Source of the DNA: Cryptomeria japonica
Lineage: Eukaryota; Streptophyta; Pinopsida; Cupressales; Cupressaceae
Length of the DNA: 64,000 bases
Assembly (NCBI RefSeq): GCF_030272615.1
Contig: NC_081410.1
Location: 128,889,640 to 128,953,639, forward strand
Direction: 5' to 3'
Of this stretch, positions 10,997-23,299 are shown in pieces; positions within the stretch are counted from its first letter, which is position 1; every line of letters starts with the position of its first letter. The notes beneath the pieces are model-generated. The model searched no databases. It saw only the letters and a program-made list of their open reading frames with translations, and was not told the DNA's origin. The position numbers and the translations under genes are program-made.

Positions 10997-13900
10997 TTAT
11001 AGATAGGCTTTCTCCAAAAGCTCTAGATAAGTTTCCCAGCCGGATTTGAATGTGTCGGATATCGATACAAGTCCATTAAGCATATGAGCATGGGACTTTT
11101 TCTCCTTAATCTCTGCCGATGTGGGCTTGTCAACCATATCTATGCATTCCTTTTTATGTACACTCAAGGAGTCCAACCGGGGACTCACCAATCCTCTGAG
11201 CCCTTTAGCTCTCCTTATGATTTTGTCTCTTTCCCTTTCAAGAGCTGAAATTTGAGCTTCTAACAAGAAAATTTGCCCATCAATAGATGTAGTCAAATAA
11301 TTGGAACCATCAAAAGAATTGACTATACCTAAAATTTTATCCTGATAATCTTTAATACCTTTATCTATATCTACAGTTAGTAATCCAGTGTTACAACATA
11401 CTCTATATATATGTGTACATTGCCTTAAAGCATTATCAATTAACTTCAATTTGTCAATAATTTGTTCCTTCTCTAATTCAATCAATTGATCAAAAGTGGC
11501 TTTCTTATCTTGAGTGAATCTTTCCAAGCCCTATCAGTTAGATATTTGCTGTAGTGATTGAAAATCCTTAGAAATGTGCTCAATAATTATTTTGAGCTTG
11601 TTGGATGGGATTGCTCCTTTGTCAAACTGGCACTTCGGGACAAGTATGTGCAAAATTGGAATTGACTGATCAATTATTTCTTTTTCCATTGATCTTTCCT
11701 TTATCATATTCTAAGCAACCATCATCATGAGCTCAGTAGAACTCATCTCAGTTATGCTCTTATGCTCTACTTGAGAGGTGTCAATTGACAACAAAGATGT
11801 GCTGGCTACCGGTTCCTTGTCGGATTCCTCTCCCTTTTCCTCTGATGGTTTATTACCTTTAATAACATCCTCTTTTGCATCAGTGGCTTCCCCACTTTGT
11901 GCAATATTTGTTACTACTGGCTCCACATGAACTGTATCCTCAACCAGTACATTCTAATTTGGAGGACTATTGTCCTCAACGTCTATAACCTGTACATTCT
12001 ATGTATCAGTCGATCTATGTACATTATCTACTTTTGTCGGTATCTCCTCTTTGTCTTGTACATTTGATTCTGTTGGGGGCTCTACATCCAATTCCTTAGA
12101 ATGTTTCAAAATTGTGGATGAGGCATCCACTGCACATTTTCCTTTCCCTTTAGCCAGGATGTCAGTAGTGTTAGTCTTAGCTTTTGATGAAGAGAAGAAA
12201 CTAGGGTTGTCAACAAAGAATTGAACCCATGCCTTGTGAGTTTCAGTGATTATTTCATTAACCCTGCCTGCCATTTAAGGCTAATTATCCCATGCTGCTA
12301 CATAAAATTGTTTTGTCTACAACTTCAATGGTCATATCCAACTCATTTGGGATAATAGAACTACAAGTAGTTAATAACTCTTGAATTTTTATTGCTTATC
12401 CTCCCCCATAGCAGATAATCTCCTAGCATCTAGATTGTTATACAGTTGTGTCAGTATTTGCTTCTCAATTTCTAATAAAGCCTTCTTAAATATATCTAGG
12501 TATAAAAAGACTGCTTCCTCAATTTCTTTCTGCTCATCATCATCTAAGTACTCATAATAGTATTGTACATTTTTCAAAATTCCATCCTTGGTGATTTCAT
12601 CTATCAGTTCTGCACTAGCCTTGGGAGGGATTATAGATACATTATCGATTACAATAGCAAGGTCTATGTCTTCCTTCTTCTTTCTTCTGTCGGTATCGAA
12701 TGGTGCAGAAGGTGTAAGAGATTTTTCCTTTGGAGCTCTTTGCTTTGCAGGTTTGCTGGCCGGTACCTTGATTGTGACCTTCCTCGCCGGTTTCTTCGTT
12801 GCCTCCTCCTTAGACTCCTCACCTTTCTTCCTCAATACCGTCTTGAATGCTAGATGAATATAATCTTTAGTTCCAGAGTCTGATGGAATTGGCTCAATGA
12901 ATATTTCAGGATCTTTCCTCTTCATTCCCTTTGCCAGAACAACTTCCATTAAGGCCATGATGTCTTGGAATAATTTTTCAATAAATTTTCTTGCCTTACC
13001 TTGTTGTTTCTCCCTCTTCTTCCGATTGAATTCAATTTAAACCTCTTGCTTCTTTTTCTTTGCAGTACCAAAAGACTTTTCAGCTTCATCAAATGGAGCA
13101 TTAATCAACATTTTAGCATAAGCATCCAGAATCACTACATCAACCTCATACCCCATCTCCTCTATCCATATTTTCTAGGGTTTAACTACTTCCATTAAGG
13201 TTTCATCCTTTTTGACCATAAAGTAGATCTCGGTAGAGTGTTTGTCAGCAATATGTTTAGGAACCCTCTCTCTGGATTTCATTGCTTTCTGAAATGACTT
13301 GAAATAACCCCAAACCTTATCATCTCACTGGCTTCCTAAGCTAGCAATAGATTGCTTCAATTTTCTGCCTACCGGGATGTGAAATGCCCATTGTCTCTAT
13401 CCAAAACTGGGAGTTTCATTAAGGAAAAATAACATTAAGTAAACAATGAGATTCCCATACTGGAATATCCCCCTTTTCTCTCCTTTAATATTTCCAAGGT
13501 TAATGATCAACTCATTATTCATCCATCCACAAAGATCTATTTTCTCATTTTACCTCATAATTTTATGTGCAACATATATGCAGGAGCTAGAAATAGAATT
13601 GAGATAGTTTGATTGAGTTACCTTATACCCAATGATCATGCTACCAAATCTGATGTCTCGATCAGTGATGGTGCTGACCCTCATCGATTTTCGATCCGAA
13701 GTTGTGCCAGTGAGTTTGTTAACTTGATCATTTGAAATGTTTTTCTCTGGACGATGACCAATATGTGGCAAACTGATGATGGCCCTAATGGCCTCCTTTG
13801 AGATCTTATATGGCTTGCCCAACCAAATGAACTCTCCATGAACTCTACTCAGTACATATCGGATGATCTCATCTTCGAATTTAGGGATATTAAGAATTCG

Positions 13901-14201
13901 GTTAACCCTAGATCTTCAATGTGCTTATATTCGGGTTTGATCTTACCTGAGGCACCCATCAACTCATTCATGTACATATCTTGATGTCACTGGTACCCAG
14001 ATCCTCAATGTGGCAGTGAATATATGCTCTAATGTCTTCGACATAAACAACTCCTTCCAGAACACGTGAAAATGTACCAACCGAATCATCCAAGGTGTCA
14101 ATATGTGGGCATTGCTTGAAAATTGGCCTGGGATGATCCTTAACATTGACAATAGTTATATTTGCAATGAAATTAGGTGTAGAGGATGATCCAACTTCCA
14201 T
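10997..14201 (-). pseudogene. Element B ORF2, protein of unknown function (broken)
   Basis: Frame from ATG 14201 (MEVGSSSTP) to the stop at 10997 after LLEKAYL, about 1,070 codons, with many lesions. Recognisable blocks are FSRVLEGVVYVEDIRAYIHC near the start (14100-14030), IRFGSMIIGYKVTQSN (about 13650), a basic linker (12958-12700) and a C-terminal coiled coil (11527-10997, ALERERDKIIRRAKGLRGL). Each has its counterpart in A; the first and the general layout also match C. Conservation over three copies suggests a functional protein in the ancestor. Function unknown. Confidence 0.7.
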
Positions 14202-14565
14202 GATGAAAGATGATTGCGATAAATACCTGAGAAATGGTTGTCGATGAATAACCCTAGAGAATTCTTCCAAGTGCTGGTGGAATCGCGGATGAAGATTTCT
14301 GATCGCTCTGAATCACCTTAGACTCACTTTGTATCGCTCTAAATGCAAGGTGATAAAAAATGAAGTGGATTCAATATTTTAACCTTCGAAAAACCCTAAT
14401 TCGTCATTGATATGAATGTCTTCTGATGAAACATACTAGATCTCAGTCGGACATCTCCATGCAGGATAAACCTTTTCCAATGTCTAGAACTTCTTCCAGA
14501 TCTCCTTCCCAGGGCTTATGCAATGTTTTCATGAAGTTTTCCTACCCCTAAGGCATCTGCCTCAG

Positions 14566-15508
14566 TTACTGGATGAGCTTCTTATCGGTGCAGGAGCAAT
14601 CTTGTTGCATGCATGACATGTAACATTGTTCTTTTGAATTTCTTTGTTATAACTGGAATAATTGCTTGACCTGCACTGATTAGCCATATGTCCAAATTTT
14701 CCACATGCATGACATTTTACATTTATTCAACAATATTCTGTCTTATGATGATACTTATTGCATTTGGAACATAGACCAAGAGTAGAATTATAGTTCTGAT
14801 TTGTTCTATTTCTACATTTCCTAGCCATATGACCAAATTTATTACAAACAAAGCATCTACCATTGAATTTGTAAGCATTAAGTTGCCTTACCAATGTCTT
14901 CTGGTTTTGGTTGTTCTGATCTTAATTTGTAGTACCGGAGCTTTGACCTTGTTCAAATCCAAGTCCACTAGAATCTTCATTTTGTCTTTGGCTTTTCAAT
15001 AATTCATCAATGTTGAACTAACTTTGAATTTGTCCTTGCACTCATTTGTAATAGTCATATCATCTCTTAGGATTATCATCTGTCTTCCAAGTTCTTGTTA
15101 ATTGCTTTGGGATTGCACTAATTTTGTTCTCAACACATCATTTTCATGAGCCAACCAGATGCATTCTTTAGATCTATCTTTCAGAGATCTCCCAAGGTTT
15201 TCTTCATTCATCTTTCGGTCTTCAATATCCTTTGACATCCTCATACTTAGGGCTTGCATCTCATTCCTCATGACAACATTCTCTCGACTCAGCTTCTAAT
15301 ATTTTTCATTAAGGGCAACTTTCTCTTTATTATCCTAATTTTGCAGAAGTTCCTTCATCCTAGCTTGAACCGATGACAGCCTCTCCCGTAGGATAAGAAT
15401 GAATTCCTTTGCAGAATTTAATTCATCTTGTAAATTCAATTTCATCATCCTTTCTGCATCATATTCTTCAAGTGCTACCTCAAGTTGCTTCTCCATACTC
15501 ATTTCCAT
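14566..15508 (-). pseudogene. Element B Gag (coiled coil plus zinc knuckles), broken
   Basis: Starts at ATG 15508 (MEMSMEKQLEVALEEYD), a coiled coil up to about 15000, followed by CCHC-type knuckles between about 14860 and 14620 (for example FVCNKFGHMARKC and CHACGKFGHMANQC). Part of the last knuckle region seen in A (4980-5130) is deleted. Several stops and frameshifts. B lacks the S3 insertion, so it gives the uninterrupted sequence around A's insertion site. Confidence 0.7.
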
Positions 15509-15576
15509 GGATTCTGGATTTAGGATCTCCCTTAAGCTGTTAGACTTCCTCCAAGTCACAAGGCTCTAATACAAAT

Positions 15577-16534
15577 TTTTGGAATCCAAGAACACTAAGA
15601 GGGGGTGAATCAATGTTCTACTGGAAAGTTCAATTTTAACCTTATTATAACATGCATTCACCAACCCGCAAATCGATGCATATATAATTAAAAGAAGTAA
15701 AGCAATGAATGAACCAATCACATAAATGAACACTATAAAACAAGTAATCTATATGTGGAAAACCTAAAAGAGGAAAAACCACGGTGGGATTTGTGACCCA
15801 CAGTATGAATCCACTAGCCATATGAAAAGATATTACATAATATGGGGGCCTGCACATGCAGGAAGGCTTATCGCCTAGAGAACATTGCTCAACACAAAGG
15901 AGTCTCACTAACTACAGTCACTTTGAATAATGAAATATAAAATTGAACTCATTAAATGCATCTGCTATGCCTAATCGAGTTCTGGTTCAAGCTCTAATTA
16001 TTTTGGTTCTAAAACCTTAAACCCTTACTGGAATAACCTTTGCTCTATGAGGGCATCCAAAATAATCTACACATCATTACAAAATATTGATCTCATACAC
16101 AAATGACCTCATATACATAATATTCGCATTATAGATCTAATCTAACAACATCATCATTACTATCATAACTCAAAATGATCTAACAACTGACCTATATACC
16201 CTTACAGTCCTTCATGACTCATGTCGGCTTACATAGATAATACAAAAATGATTATACATGTTGGATCATTACATATATACATAAATAAAAATATAATTTG
16301 TCGATTGACGGATCTCCCAATGATGTTGGTCTCCTATACCGGTACCCTGATTGTCGGTTATTATCCTTGCTTGATATACAAATCATGTCGGCCTTCAATG
16401 CTGGTACCCATAGAATACTTCCTACCGGTGAAGATACCTGTTGGTGCCGGTGAAGTACCAAACCAATGAAGCTGGATTATGTTGCCATCAATGACAACAT
16501 ATGAAACCAATCAAATGAGTGTCAATTGCCAACA
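15577..16534 (-). repeat. Element B 5' LTR (right copy)
   Basis: 958 bp. The adjacent primer site, aggctctaatacaaatt in plus reading at 15561-15577, is a mutated form of the tRNA-Met site seen in A. Confidence 0.88.
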
Positions 16535-16991
16535 ATATGTACACTGATCACCAAGCCATGGTGGAATGTTGATTGTAGAGTTGTTTGGACAATTAAGGAT
16601 AATGACTACTCTAAGTGTGTCCAAAAGCTATATTTTGTTAAGGCTTCTTGTTGATGTGGATAAGATGTTGATGGCTAGGATGACCATATGAGATGGATAC
16701 AAGTATGGACATGCATGGATGAGCACAAGTGTGCTTAATAGATGGAGAAACTAATCTAAGATAGGTAGCAGATGTTTCCAAGTTTTCACCACTTGTGTTT
16801 ATTGCAGTTTTTTTTTCTGGTTTTTCTTTTCTTTTTGTGTTACAAGGCACCTATTTTCTAGGTTTTCATCATAGTGATGATTTTTTGCTTTCTTTTTTTT
16901 TGGATTTTGTTGATTTTTTGCTTTTTTGGATTTTGTTGATTTTTTGCTTTTTTGGATTTTGCTGATTTTGCAGATTTTGCAGAAAGGCTTA
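16535..16991 (-). other. Non-coding remnant between B and S1, with T-rich tandem repeat
   Basis: No gene. From about 16887 to 16975 a unit of about 25 bp built on ttttggattttgttgatttt is repeated roughly three times. Probably part of D's 3' region. Confidence 0.5.
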
Positions 16992-18061
16992 TGTTAGGTC
17001 CCAGAGGCAACTGAGAGGGAGGGGGGAGGGTGAATCAATTGTCTAATAAATGCTAACCAAAACTAACTTAACCAAACTTAATGCTTAATGCTGGTAAACC
17101 AAACTTTAATGCCGGTAGATAGTTTAATAGTTAATTACAGTACCGGTAAAGTTTAATGCATGAAATAGAAAGACAAACAACATACACAACACATGACACA
17201 GTTATTTGTACATGGAAACCCTATAAGGGAAAAAGCCATGATGGGAAACCTTACCCACAATCATATGATACTACTGCAGATAGTATGTGTGTACAATATG
17301 GAGTCTGCACATGCAGAAAGGACAACTGCCTAGAGCTCACTGCTCAATCACAAAATGGGAGTCACACTGACTACAATTGGATGGTTAAATCCAATGATAA
17401 TGTACTGCCTAAATTAGCAGCTTCATATGCTGGATTCAGTACTAGTTAATCTTTGATTTGATTTCTTCAAACCTTCCTTCAATATTGAATGATGTCTGTG
17501 TCTATAGCTCTTCTTATATTCGCATATACCGAATATTACAACCTTATAAACCTTTTTCGCAATCCTATATCAATCTCATAAATGTGATTTTACATTTATA
17601 CCATAATCTAAGATCAAATGTGTAGGTCGTCTCACTAAAACATATTACAATAAAATCAATTACAAATGAATCAATATGCGATGCATGATGTCGGCTCAAT
17701 GCATTTACAATAATAATAAATCATCTTCATGACGTGTCGTGTTGATCTAGAATAGATATGCTTGTTGGTCCATAACCTAGACCTATTTGCCGATAACAAC
17801 AAATATGCAAACCCGATTATACCAATGAATAAATCACCAAAACAAAGTGTCCAAACAATGTCTATGACATAACCAAGTAATCTCCAAGTCATTTCAAGTG
17901 CCGGTGAACAAGATAACCTATCGGTGAACCAGATACCAATGATTGTGCATAAGTCACTGATCATGCCAGTGAACATAACCAAAGATCTCCAAGTGTTGAT
18001 AAGTGTTGACAAGTGTTGACATCAATGACAAAACCATATCAACATATCCAAAATACCAACA
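16992..18061 (-). mobile_element. Solo LTR S1
   Basis: 1,070 bp running from TGTTAGGTCCCAGAGGC to AAAATACCAACA in plus reading. Flanks gctta (16987-16991) and tctta (18062-18066) form an imperfect duplication. The element-sense 3' end carries the typical ctcacc...ccctcccccctccctctcag terminus like A and B, and the start has three tgttgacaag-like repeats (18000-18025). There is no primer site to the left and no clear polypurine tract to the right, so a solo LTR fits best. It sits just beyond the decayed integrase of D. Confidence 0.65.
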
Positions 18062-18129
18062 TCTTATGCATAAAATGTTTTGAGATGTTGGGCGTTGATT
18101 GTTTCTTCAAGCATGTATCCACCGACATC

Positions 18130-18950
18130 ATTTGGATGTGCCAGTCTCCACCAACATCATTTACTATTTTCTTTAGGATTTTCAATAATGTCTTGTTTGT
18201 TTCTTTTTCCTGTCCATTCCCTTGAGGGTAGTAGATGGTGGAAAAGTGTGTGATATGGACTTTCTGACACAACTCTGCAACATCCCTATTTTTAAATTGC
18301 TTCCCATTGTTTGTCACAATGGCCATGTGGATCCCATATTTGTAAATGATGTAGTTCAAGATAAACATGGATATTTGTTTACCTGTTGTTGTGTTGAGAG
18401 GTATAGCCTCGACCCATTTGGTAAAATACTCTATTATTGTGATGATGAACTTATGTCCATTTGAAGAAGATGGGTGTATCTCCCCCACAAGATCTAGTCC
18501 CCACAGGAAAAAGGGCCATGGAGTGGTAAGAGGTTGAAATTATTTAGCGGGTGCATGTAGTAGGTTCCCATGGATTTGGCATTGCTTGACAAATTGGAAG
18601 GAATATTTTTCCATTGTGGGCCGGTAATACCCAATTCATACGAGTTTATTTGCCAAGGCTAGACCATTTGAATGAGCCCCAAAAATTCATTCATGGACTT
18701 CTCATAAAGCCTTTTCAGATTCATCATGCTTTAGACATCTAAGTAAAGTACCATCAAGACCCCTTCGATAAAGGTTATCAACGATAAGGGTATAGCGAGA
18801 AGTTTGCCAAATAAAGTTGTGTTTTTTATTTCTTGATAGGCTTGGGGTAAGCATGTTCTCATTAAGGTAGGTATAGATAAGTCCATAGTGAGGTGAGTTA
18901 GGACCCTTGATTCAATATATGATGTAGGGATTAGGATTATCATGTGCGGG
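18130..18950 (-). pseudogene. Element D integrase (broken, truncated)
   Basis: Minus-strand retroviral-type integrase. The zinc-binding HHCC region (about 18700-18560) has lost part of its CxxC and contains a stop. The core runs 18500-18135 with WGLDLVGEIHPSS and FTKWVEAIPL motifs. The first catalytic Asp is present. The second is Asn (TNNG instead of TDNG) and the catalytic Glu position reads Lys (GNGQEKETN). Similarity ends near 18130, just before S1, so the C-terminal part is missing. It would have inserted cDNA into chromosomes; it cannot now. Confidence 0.8.
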
Positions 18951-19039
18951 AGATGGTAAGCCTTCCACTAGGAACTCATAACGAGCTTTCTATTTAGGTG
19001 CTTGTAGTAATGAGGCAAGCTGGCCATAGCATTTGCTGA

Positions 19040-19400
19040 CTTGTTTTGTTCTCTTGGTATTTGTGTAAACTATAGAAACTGGAAGTTTCTCTTTAGCTCA
19101 TCCACCATTGCTTTATATGGCAACAAATTTTCATTCTTTATTTGATAATCATTGTTTGTTTGGCAAATTACGAGCTGTGAGTCTCCATAGATATATAGGT
19201 CCTTGATTTTTAATTATGATGCCATCTTTAAGCCATTTACTAGTGCTTCATACTCTGAAATATTGTTTGTACATGGAAACATTAGTTTGTAGGCCTTTGG
19301 ATAGTATAGCCATTAGGCATGACAAATAGAATTCTTGTCTCGATCCCTGTTAAGTATAGGAGCCATCAAAATAGAGTTGCCATATTGATTGTTTAGTATG
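19040..19400 (-). pseudogene. Element D second (archaeal-type) RNase H, broken
   Basis: Motifs WQLYFDGSYT (near 19385) and YGDSQLVICQTN (near 19160) match the extra RNase H found in element E. An additional RNase H between RT-RNase H and integrase is a known mark of Tat-lineage Ty3 elements. Stops and a frameshift separate the two motifs. Confidence 0.7.
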
Positions 19401-19419
19401 TAGGATAGATGCATCTAGA

Positions 19420-19990
19420 AAATTCAATGTGCATTGGTTGTTCATCTTATAGAGGTGCTTTTGTGAGCTGGTTGGCTATAACCTATCCTTTTATGGCTTT
19501 TCTATCCATATATTATATGTCAAATTCACTCAAGATCATAACCCATTTGGCAAGTCATCTTGTCAATACTGCTTTGCTGAGGAGATATTTTAGTGGATCT
19601 ATTTTTGTTATGAGCTTGGTTGAATGACTGAGCATGTAATGTCTTAGTTTTTGTGATGCAAAGACAACTGCTAGGCATGCCTTTTCTATCGATGTGTAGT
19701 CCAACTCGTAGCTGACCAATGTCCTGCTGAGGTAATATATTGCTCATTGTCTCCCATGTTGATCTTGTTGTGCTAACAAAGATCCTAAAGATATGTTTGT
19801 TACTGAGATATAGAGTAATAGTAGCTTTTCTCTGATAGGTGACATTAAGATTGGTGGATTTGCCAAGTACTGTTTGATCTCATTAAAAAAATTTGCACAT
19901 ACGTCATCACATTGATATTGTATATTTTTGTGCAATAACTTGGTGAATGGGTGACTCCTATCGACAAGTTGTGAAACAAATATCTTTATA
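19420..19990 (-). pseudogene. Element D RNase H (Ty3 type), broken
   Basis: Contains LGSLLAQQDQHGRQ, AIYYLSRTLVSYELDYT and KIDPLKYLLSKAVLT, matching the RNase H of element E almost motif for motif. Two or more in-frame stops, one directly after the HGRQ motif. Confidence 0.75.
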
Positions 19991-20888
19991 GACTACAACC
20001 TTCCTTTTAATGACCTTAACTGACTAAGATTCTTTGGTGGTGGCATTTCCATTATAGTTTGAACCTATTTTGGATCCACTTCAATTCCCTTTTTTGAAAC
20101 TATGTATCATAGCAACTTTCCCAATGTTACACCGAATGCACACTTCTTAGGATTGAGATGAAGGTTAAACTTCTCCAATCTTGTGAAAATATGATCTAGT
20201 ATGGGCAAGTGATCTTTCCTTTTTAGAGACTTTCCTAGGACATCATCCACATGATACTCAATTGTGATATGCATCATATCATGAAAGATAGTTGACATTG
20301 CTCTTTGATAAGTAGCCCCAACATTTTTAAGTCCAAATGGAATGACGTTCTAGTAGAAGGTACCCCAAGGGCATGTAAAATTTGTCTTATCTTGATCTTC
20401 AAGAATTATTTTTATCTAATTGTATCCTGAGAAACCATTCATCAAGGAAAACATTTCATGCCCTGTTGTCTGATCTACTATCATGTCTATATCTAGTAAA
20501 GGCAAATCCTCTTTCGGGAAAGCCTTGTTCAAGTTTCTAAAGTCAGTACATATGCAGATGGTCTTGTCATGCTTTGATATTGGCACAATATTGGAGATCC
20601 ATCAAGCAACTTCTTCAACTCAGCTTTCACTTGTTATGCAATGTGGGGGTGCATTTTCCTCAATTTTTTCTTAACTGGTTTTACACCTGGTGCTATGGAT
20701 AATTGATGCATGATGAGGTATGGATCTAATCTAGGAATGTTTGCGTAGGACCAAGCAAATTTGATTTGCTTCTCTTTGAAGAACTTGGTATGATCTTGAT
20801 TCTCTTGCTCAAATAGAGATGCAGCCAAATGAACAAGCCTTGGAGTTTGTTTCATTCTCACATTGACTGGTATTATTGGTTCAATCAA
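19990..20888 (-). pseudogene. Element D reverse transcriptase, broken
   Basis: Starts with KPVKKKLRKMHPHIA and continues through RICTDFRNLNKAFPKE, FSLMNGFSGYNQI, PFGLKNVGATYQRAM, and the active-site region reading HVDD instead of YVDD. Relative to E about 45 nt are missing, removing the residues equal to IEFIKPIDYVEW. Several stops. The catalytic Asp pair of the active site is still present. Confidence 0.8.
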
Positions 20889-22306
20889 GAATGATGACCT
20901 TTCCTAATAGTGTTTGGGGAGAGTATCAAGTCTCTCATCCTTGGGTTCCAGTAAGAAGTTTTCACAGTCGGATAACCCTTTCTTTTTAACTTTTTATGAT
21001 CTAATGCTTTGATTAGATGGTTTTCATCGTTAGATCTTTCTTTTAATTCATTTATTACAATTTTGCAACTGAAAGACTTGATACTCCCCTGAGTTGGAGC
21101 TGCAGTATCAAGTTCCTTGGTAGAAGATACCATAGGTTCAATTGCATTAAGGTATGTTGCAATGGCAGTGTCATTGGGAAAAATTTTAAGTTCCGCACGC
21201 TCCATTTGGTCCCAATCAATAAGTTTGGCATGTCTTAAGGGAAATGGATCATTGGGGTCAATAGAAGTGAAAGTCCTAACATCGATATTATCGTCAAAGG
21301 TAGGAATAAAGAGGTCAATGACATCACTCTCCTCAAAATTGTCTACAATGTTATGAATATTATAGTCTTCAGTAGAGTCATCATCGAAAGTTTGCGATTC
21401 GGATTCAAAAGGTATTGGCCTCAAACTTTGTCCCTCATCAAATGTAGGTGCATAGGTATGAACTACATCAATCTCAATGTCATCCTAGGACCAATCAGAA
21501 GGTGATGGTGAATCCCATTCCCATTCATTTGAATCAGATCCACTGTATTCTTACAACCTTTGAATTTGATCATATATGTTGGGAATGAGTACTCTTGGTG
21601 CAACTGCTAGAGTAGTTTCCTTTGTTGTTTCCGATGTGATCACCTCTTCTATTGTGATTTATGAAATGAACTCCATTAGTGCTTCTGATGGTATAAATTC
21701 TTCTAAGTTATTTTATGAATCAACATCTTCTAATGATGGGAGTATTGCCTCTCTTGTTGATGGTGAACTTTCATTTAATTGTTCTATGAACCCTAGTCCG
21801 ACCTTGTCCTTAGAACTCCTAAAAGAGGGTAGGATTTGTTCCACCATACCTTCCTCTCTTTTTCCTATAGGTATGTTTCCTTTGTATCCCATTTTTTGCA
21901 TAATGAGAAAGCCCTTCCCATATTGTTATGTGGGAATTTGGATATTTTCAATTGTTGTTCTAGTTTCTTCTTCATCCTTGTAAAATCACTTTAGAGTGTC
22001 ATTGTCTTCATCTTCTTCTGATAATGTTGTTGGTGCTCTAATAAATGTACCATTATAAATCATGTGAGGTTTTGATACTTGTTGTCGTGATGCAGATGGT
22101 CTTCCATATGATTTAGGTGAGAGTGATAATTGTGCCAAATCCAATGAGTGTTCAATAGAATACTCCCCTACCCCTTTGTCTTTAAATTTGAGCTTCTTCT
22201 CATAATCGGCCAACATAGTTGCCATATGACCATCCATGTTAGAAGCACTAGATGTAGAAGTCTCTTGTGCATTTTCTTGATTAGGTGTACTTTCTTGATG
22301 TGACAC
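20885..22306 (-). pseudogene. Element D protease-RT linker with G-patch motif
   Basis: Open pieces at 22306-21986, 21901-21713 and 21424-20885. The middle one starts near KMGYKGNIPIGKREEG, a G-patch-like motif (aromatic and Gly-rich, RNA-binding in other proteins), with KVGLGF further on. It lies after the protease and before RT. The 21424-20885 piece is acidic and ends just before RT, with the motif HAKLIDWDQ typical of this linker (HPKLIDWGQ in E). Confidence 0.6.
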
Positions 22307-22456
22307 GCTTTATTGATTTGATGGAGCAGTTTCAGGAGCCTCCCTATTGTGTGGAACAATAACATCCATCACGGGTTTGAGTGAGTTGCAATGTGGAAAT
22401 GGATTTGGATCCCCTGGGCTAACAACCTCTTTCCCATCACAAGGAAATTTCAGGCA

Positions 22457-22780
22457 CTAATGGTAAGTAGATGGCACTACTTGAATCTCATGTATCCATG
22501 GCCTACCCAAAAGTATATTATATGACAAATTCAAGTCCAAGACTTGGCAAACTATGCTCTTTTGTACATGTCCCACTTTGATATGTAGTAACACCAACCC
22601 TTTCGAGGATCTTTCTGTATCAGTGTAAGATTTTATGATGATCTTTCTCCTTGGGTCCATAGCATCTTTTGAATATCCTAATGCTTTTACTAAGTTCAAA
22701 GTACAAATATTTAGGTTGGCCCCTCCATCTATCAAGACACTTTTGACACGATTTTAATGGATCATGACCTCAATGTGAAG
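22457..22780 (-). pseudogene. Element D aspartic protease
   Basis: Catalytic motif LIDGGANLN (Gly in place of the Ser/Thr after Asp) near 22735, then VCQVLDLNLSYNILLGRPWIHE, the conserved C-terminal retropepsin motif ILLGRPWI. An in-frame stop occurs shortly upstream of the catalytic motif. It would cut the polyprotein. Confidence 0.75.
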
Positions 22781-23299
22781 AGGGAGATTACGAAGGTGTT
22801 TTAAAGACATGTAATCCTCTTCTGAAAAGGATAAATAGTGAGGGGAAATTAGGTGCCCCACCATGGCTTGGAATTGTGCTGCATCAAAATTATTCGGTAC
22901 CGTTCTTTCGACTGGGGCCTTCTCCAAAATATCCTTGTGAGTAGGAGAGAGCTTTAGAAACTCTAATATAGATATTTACACCAAAATCGTTTGATGTTGG
23001 TCTATGATATTGTATTGAGGAGTGGATGATGTTGATGGAGAGACTCCTTTTAAATTTACCTTAGCCTGGCTTCTTTTGATTGCGTTAGTGGATTCATTTT
23101 ATCCTTTCCCTTTTATGATGACGACGTTAACTTGTGACTCATATGATTCAAGGTTATTAATTGTGTTATCATAAGCATGGGTATGGTTCACATGCTTGCC
23201 TTTGTCATCTTTGAATGATTCACCCTTTTCATAATTGGGAAGAGGGGTGCATAATGCTGCGTGTTGATCATTAGACCTATGTCCATTCACAGTTATGAC

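Larger units (their letters stand above)
9758..16534 (-). mobile_element. Element B: non-autonomous LTR retrotransposon, same family as A
   Basis: 6,777 bp in minus orientation. LTRs 9758-10740 (983 bp) and 15577-16534 (958 bp); the right one has lost the canonical TG (reads TTTTGG). Flanks atata (9753-9757) and atatg (16535-16539) are probably a duplication with one change. The internal order equals A: damaged primer site, Gag, ORF2, two polypurine tracts. The Gag and ORF2 remnants align with those of A throughout. More decayed than A around the primer site and knuckles. No pol genes. Confidence 0.88.
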
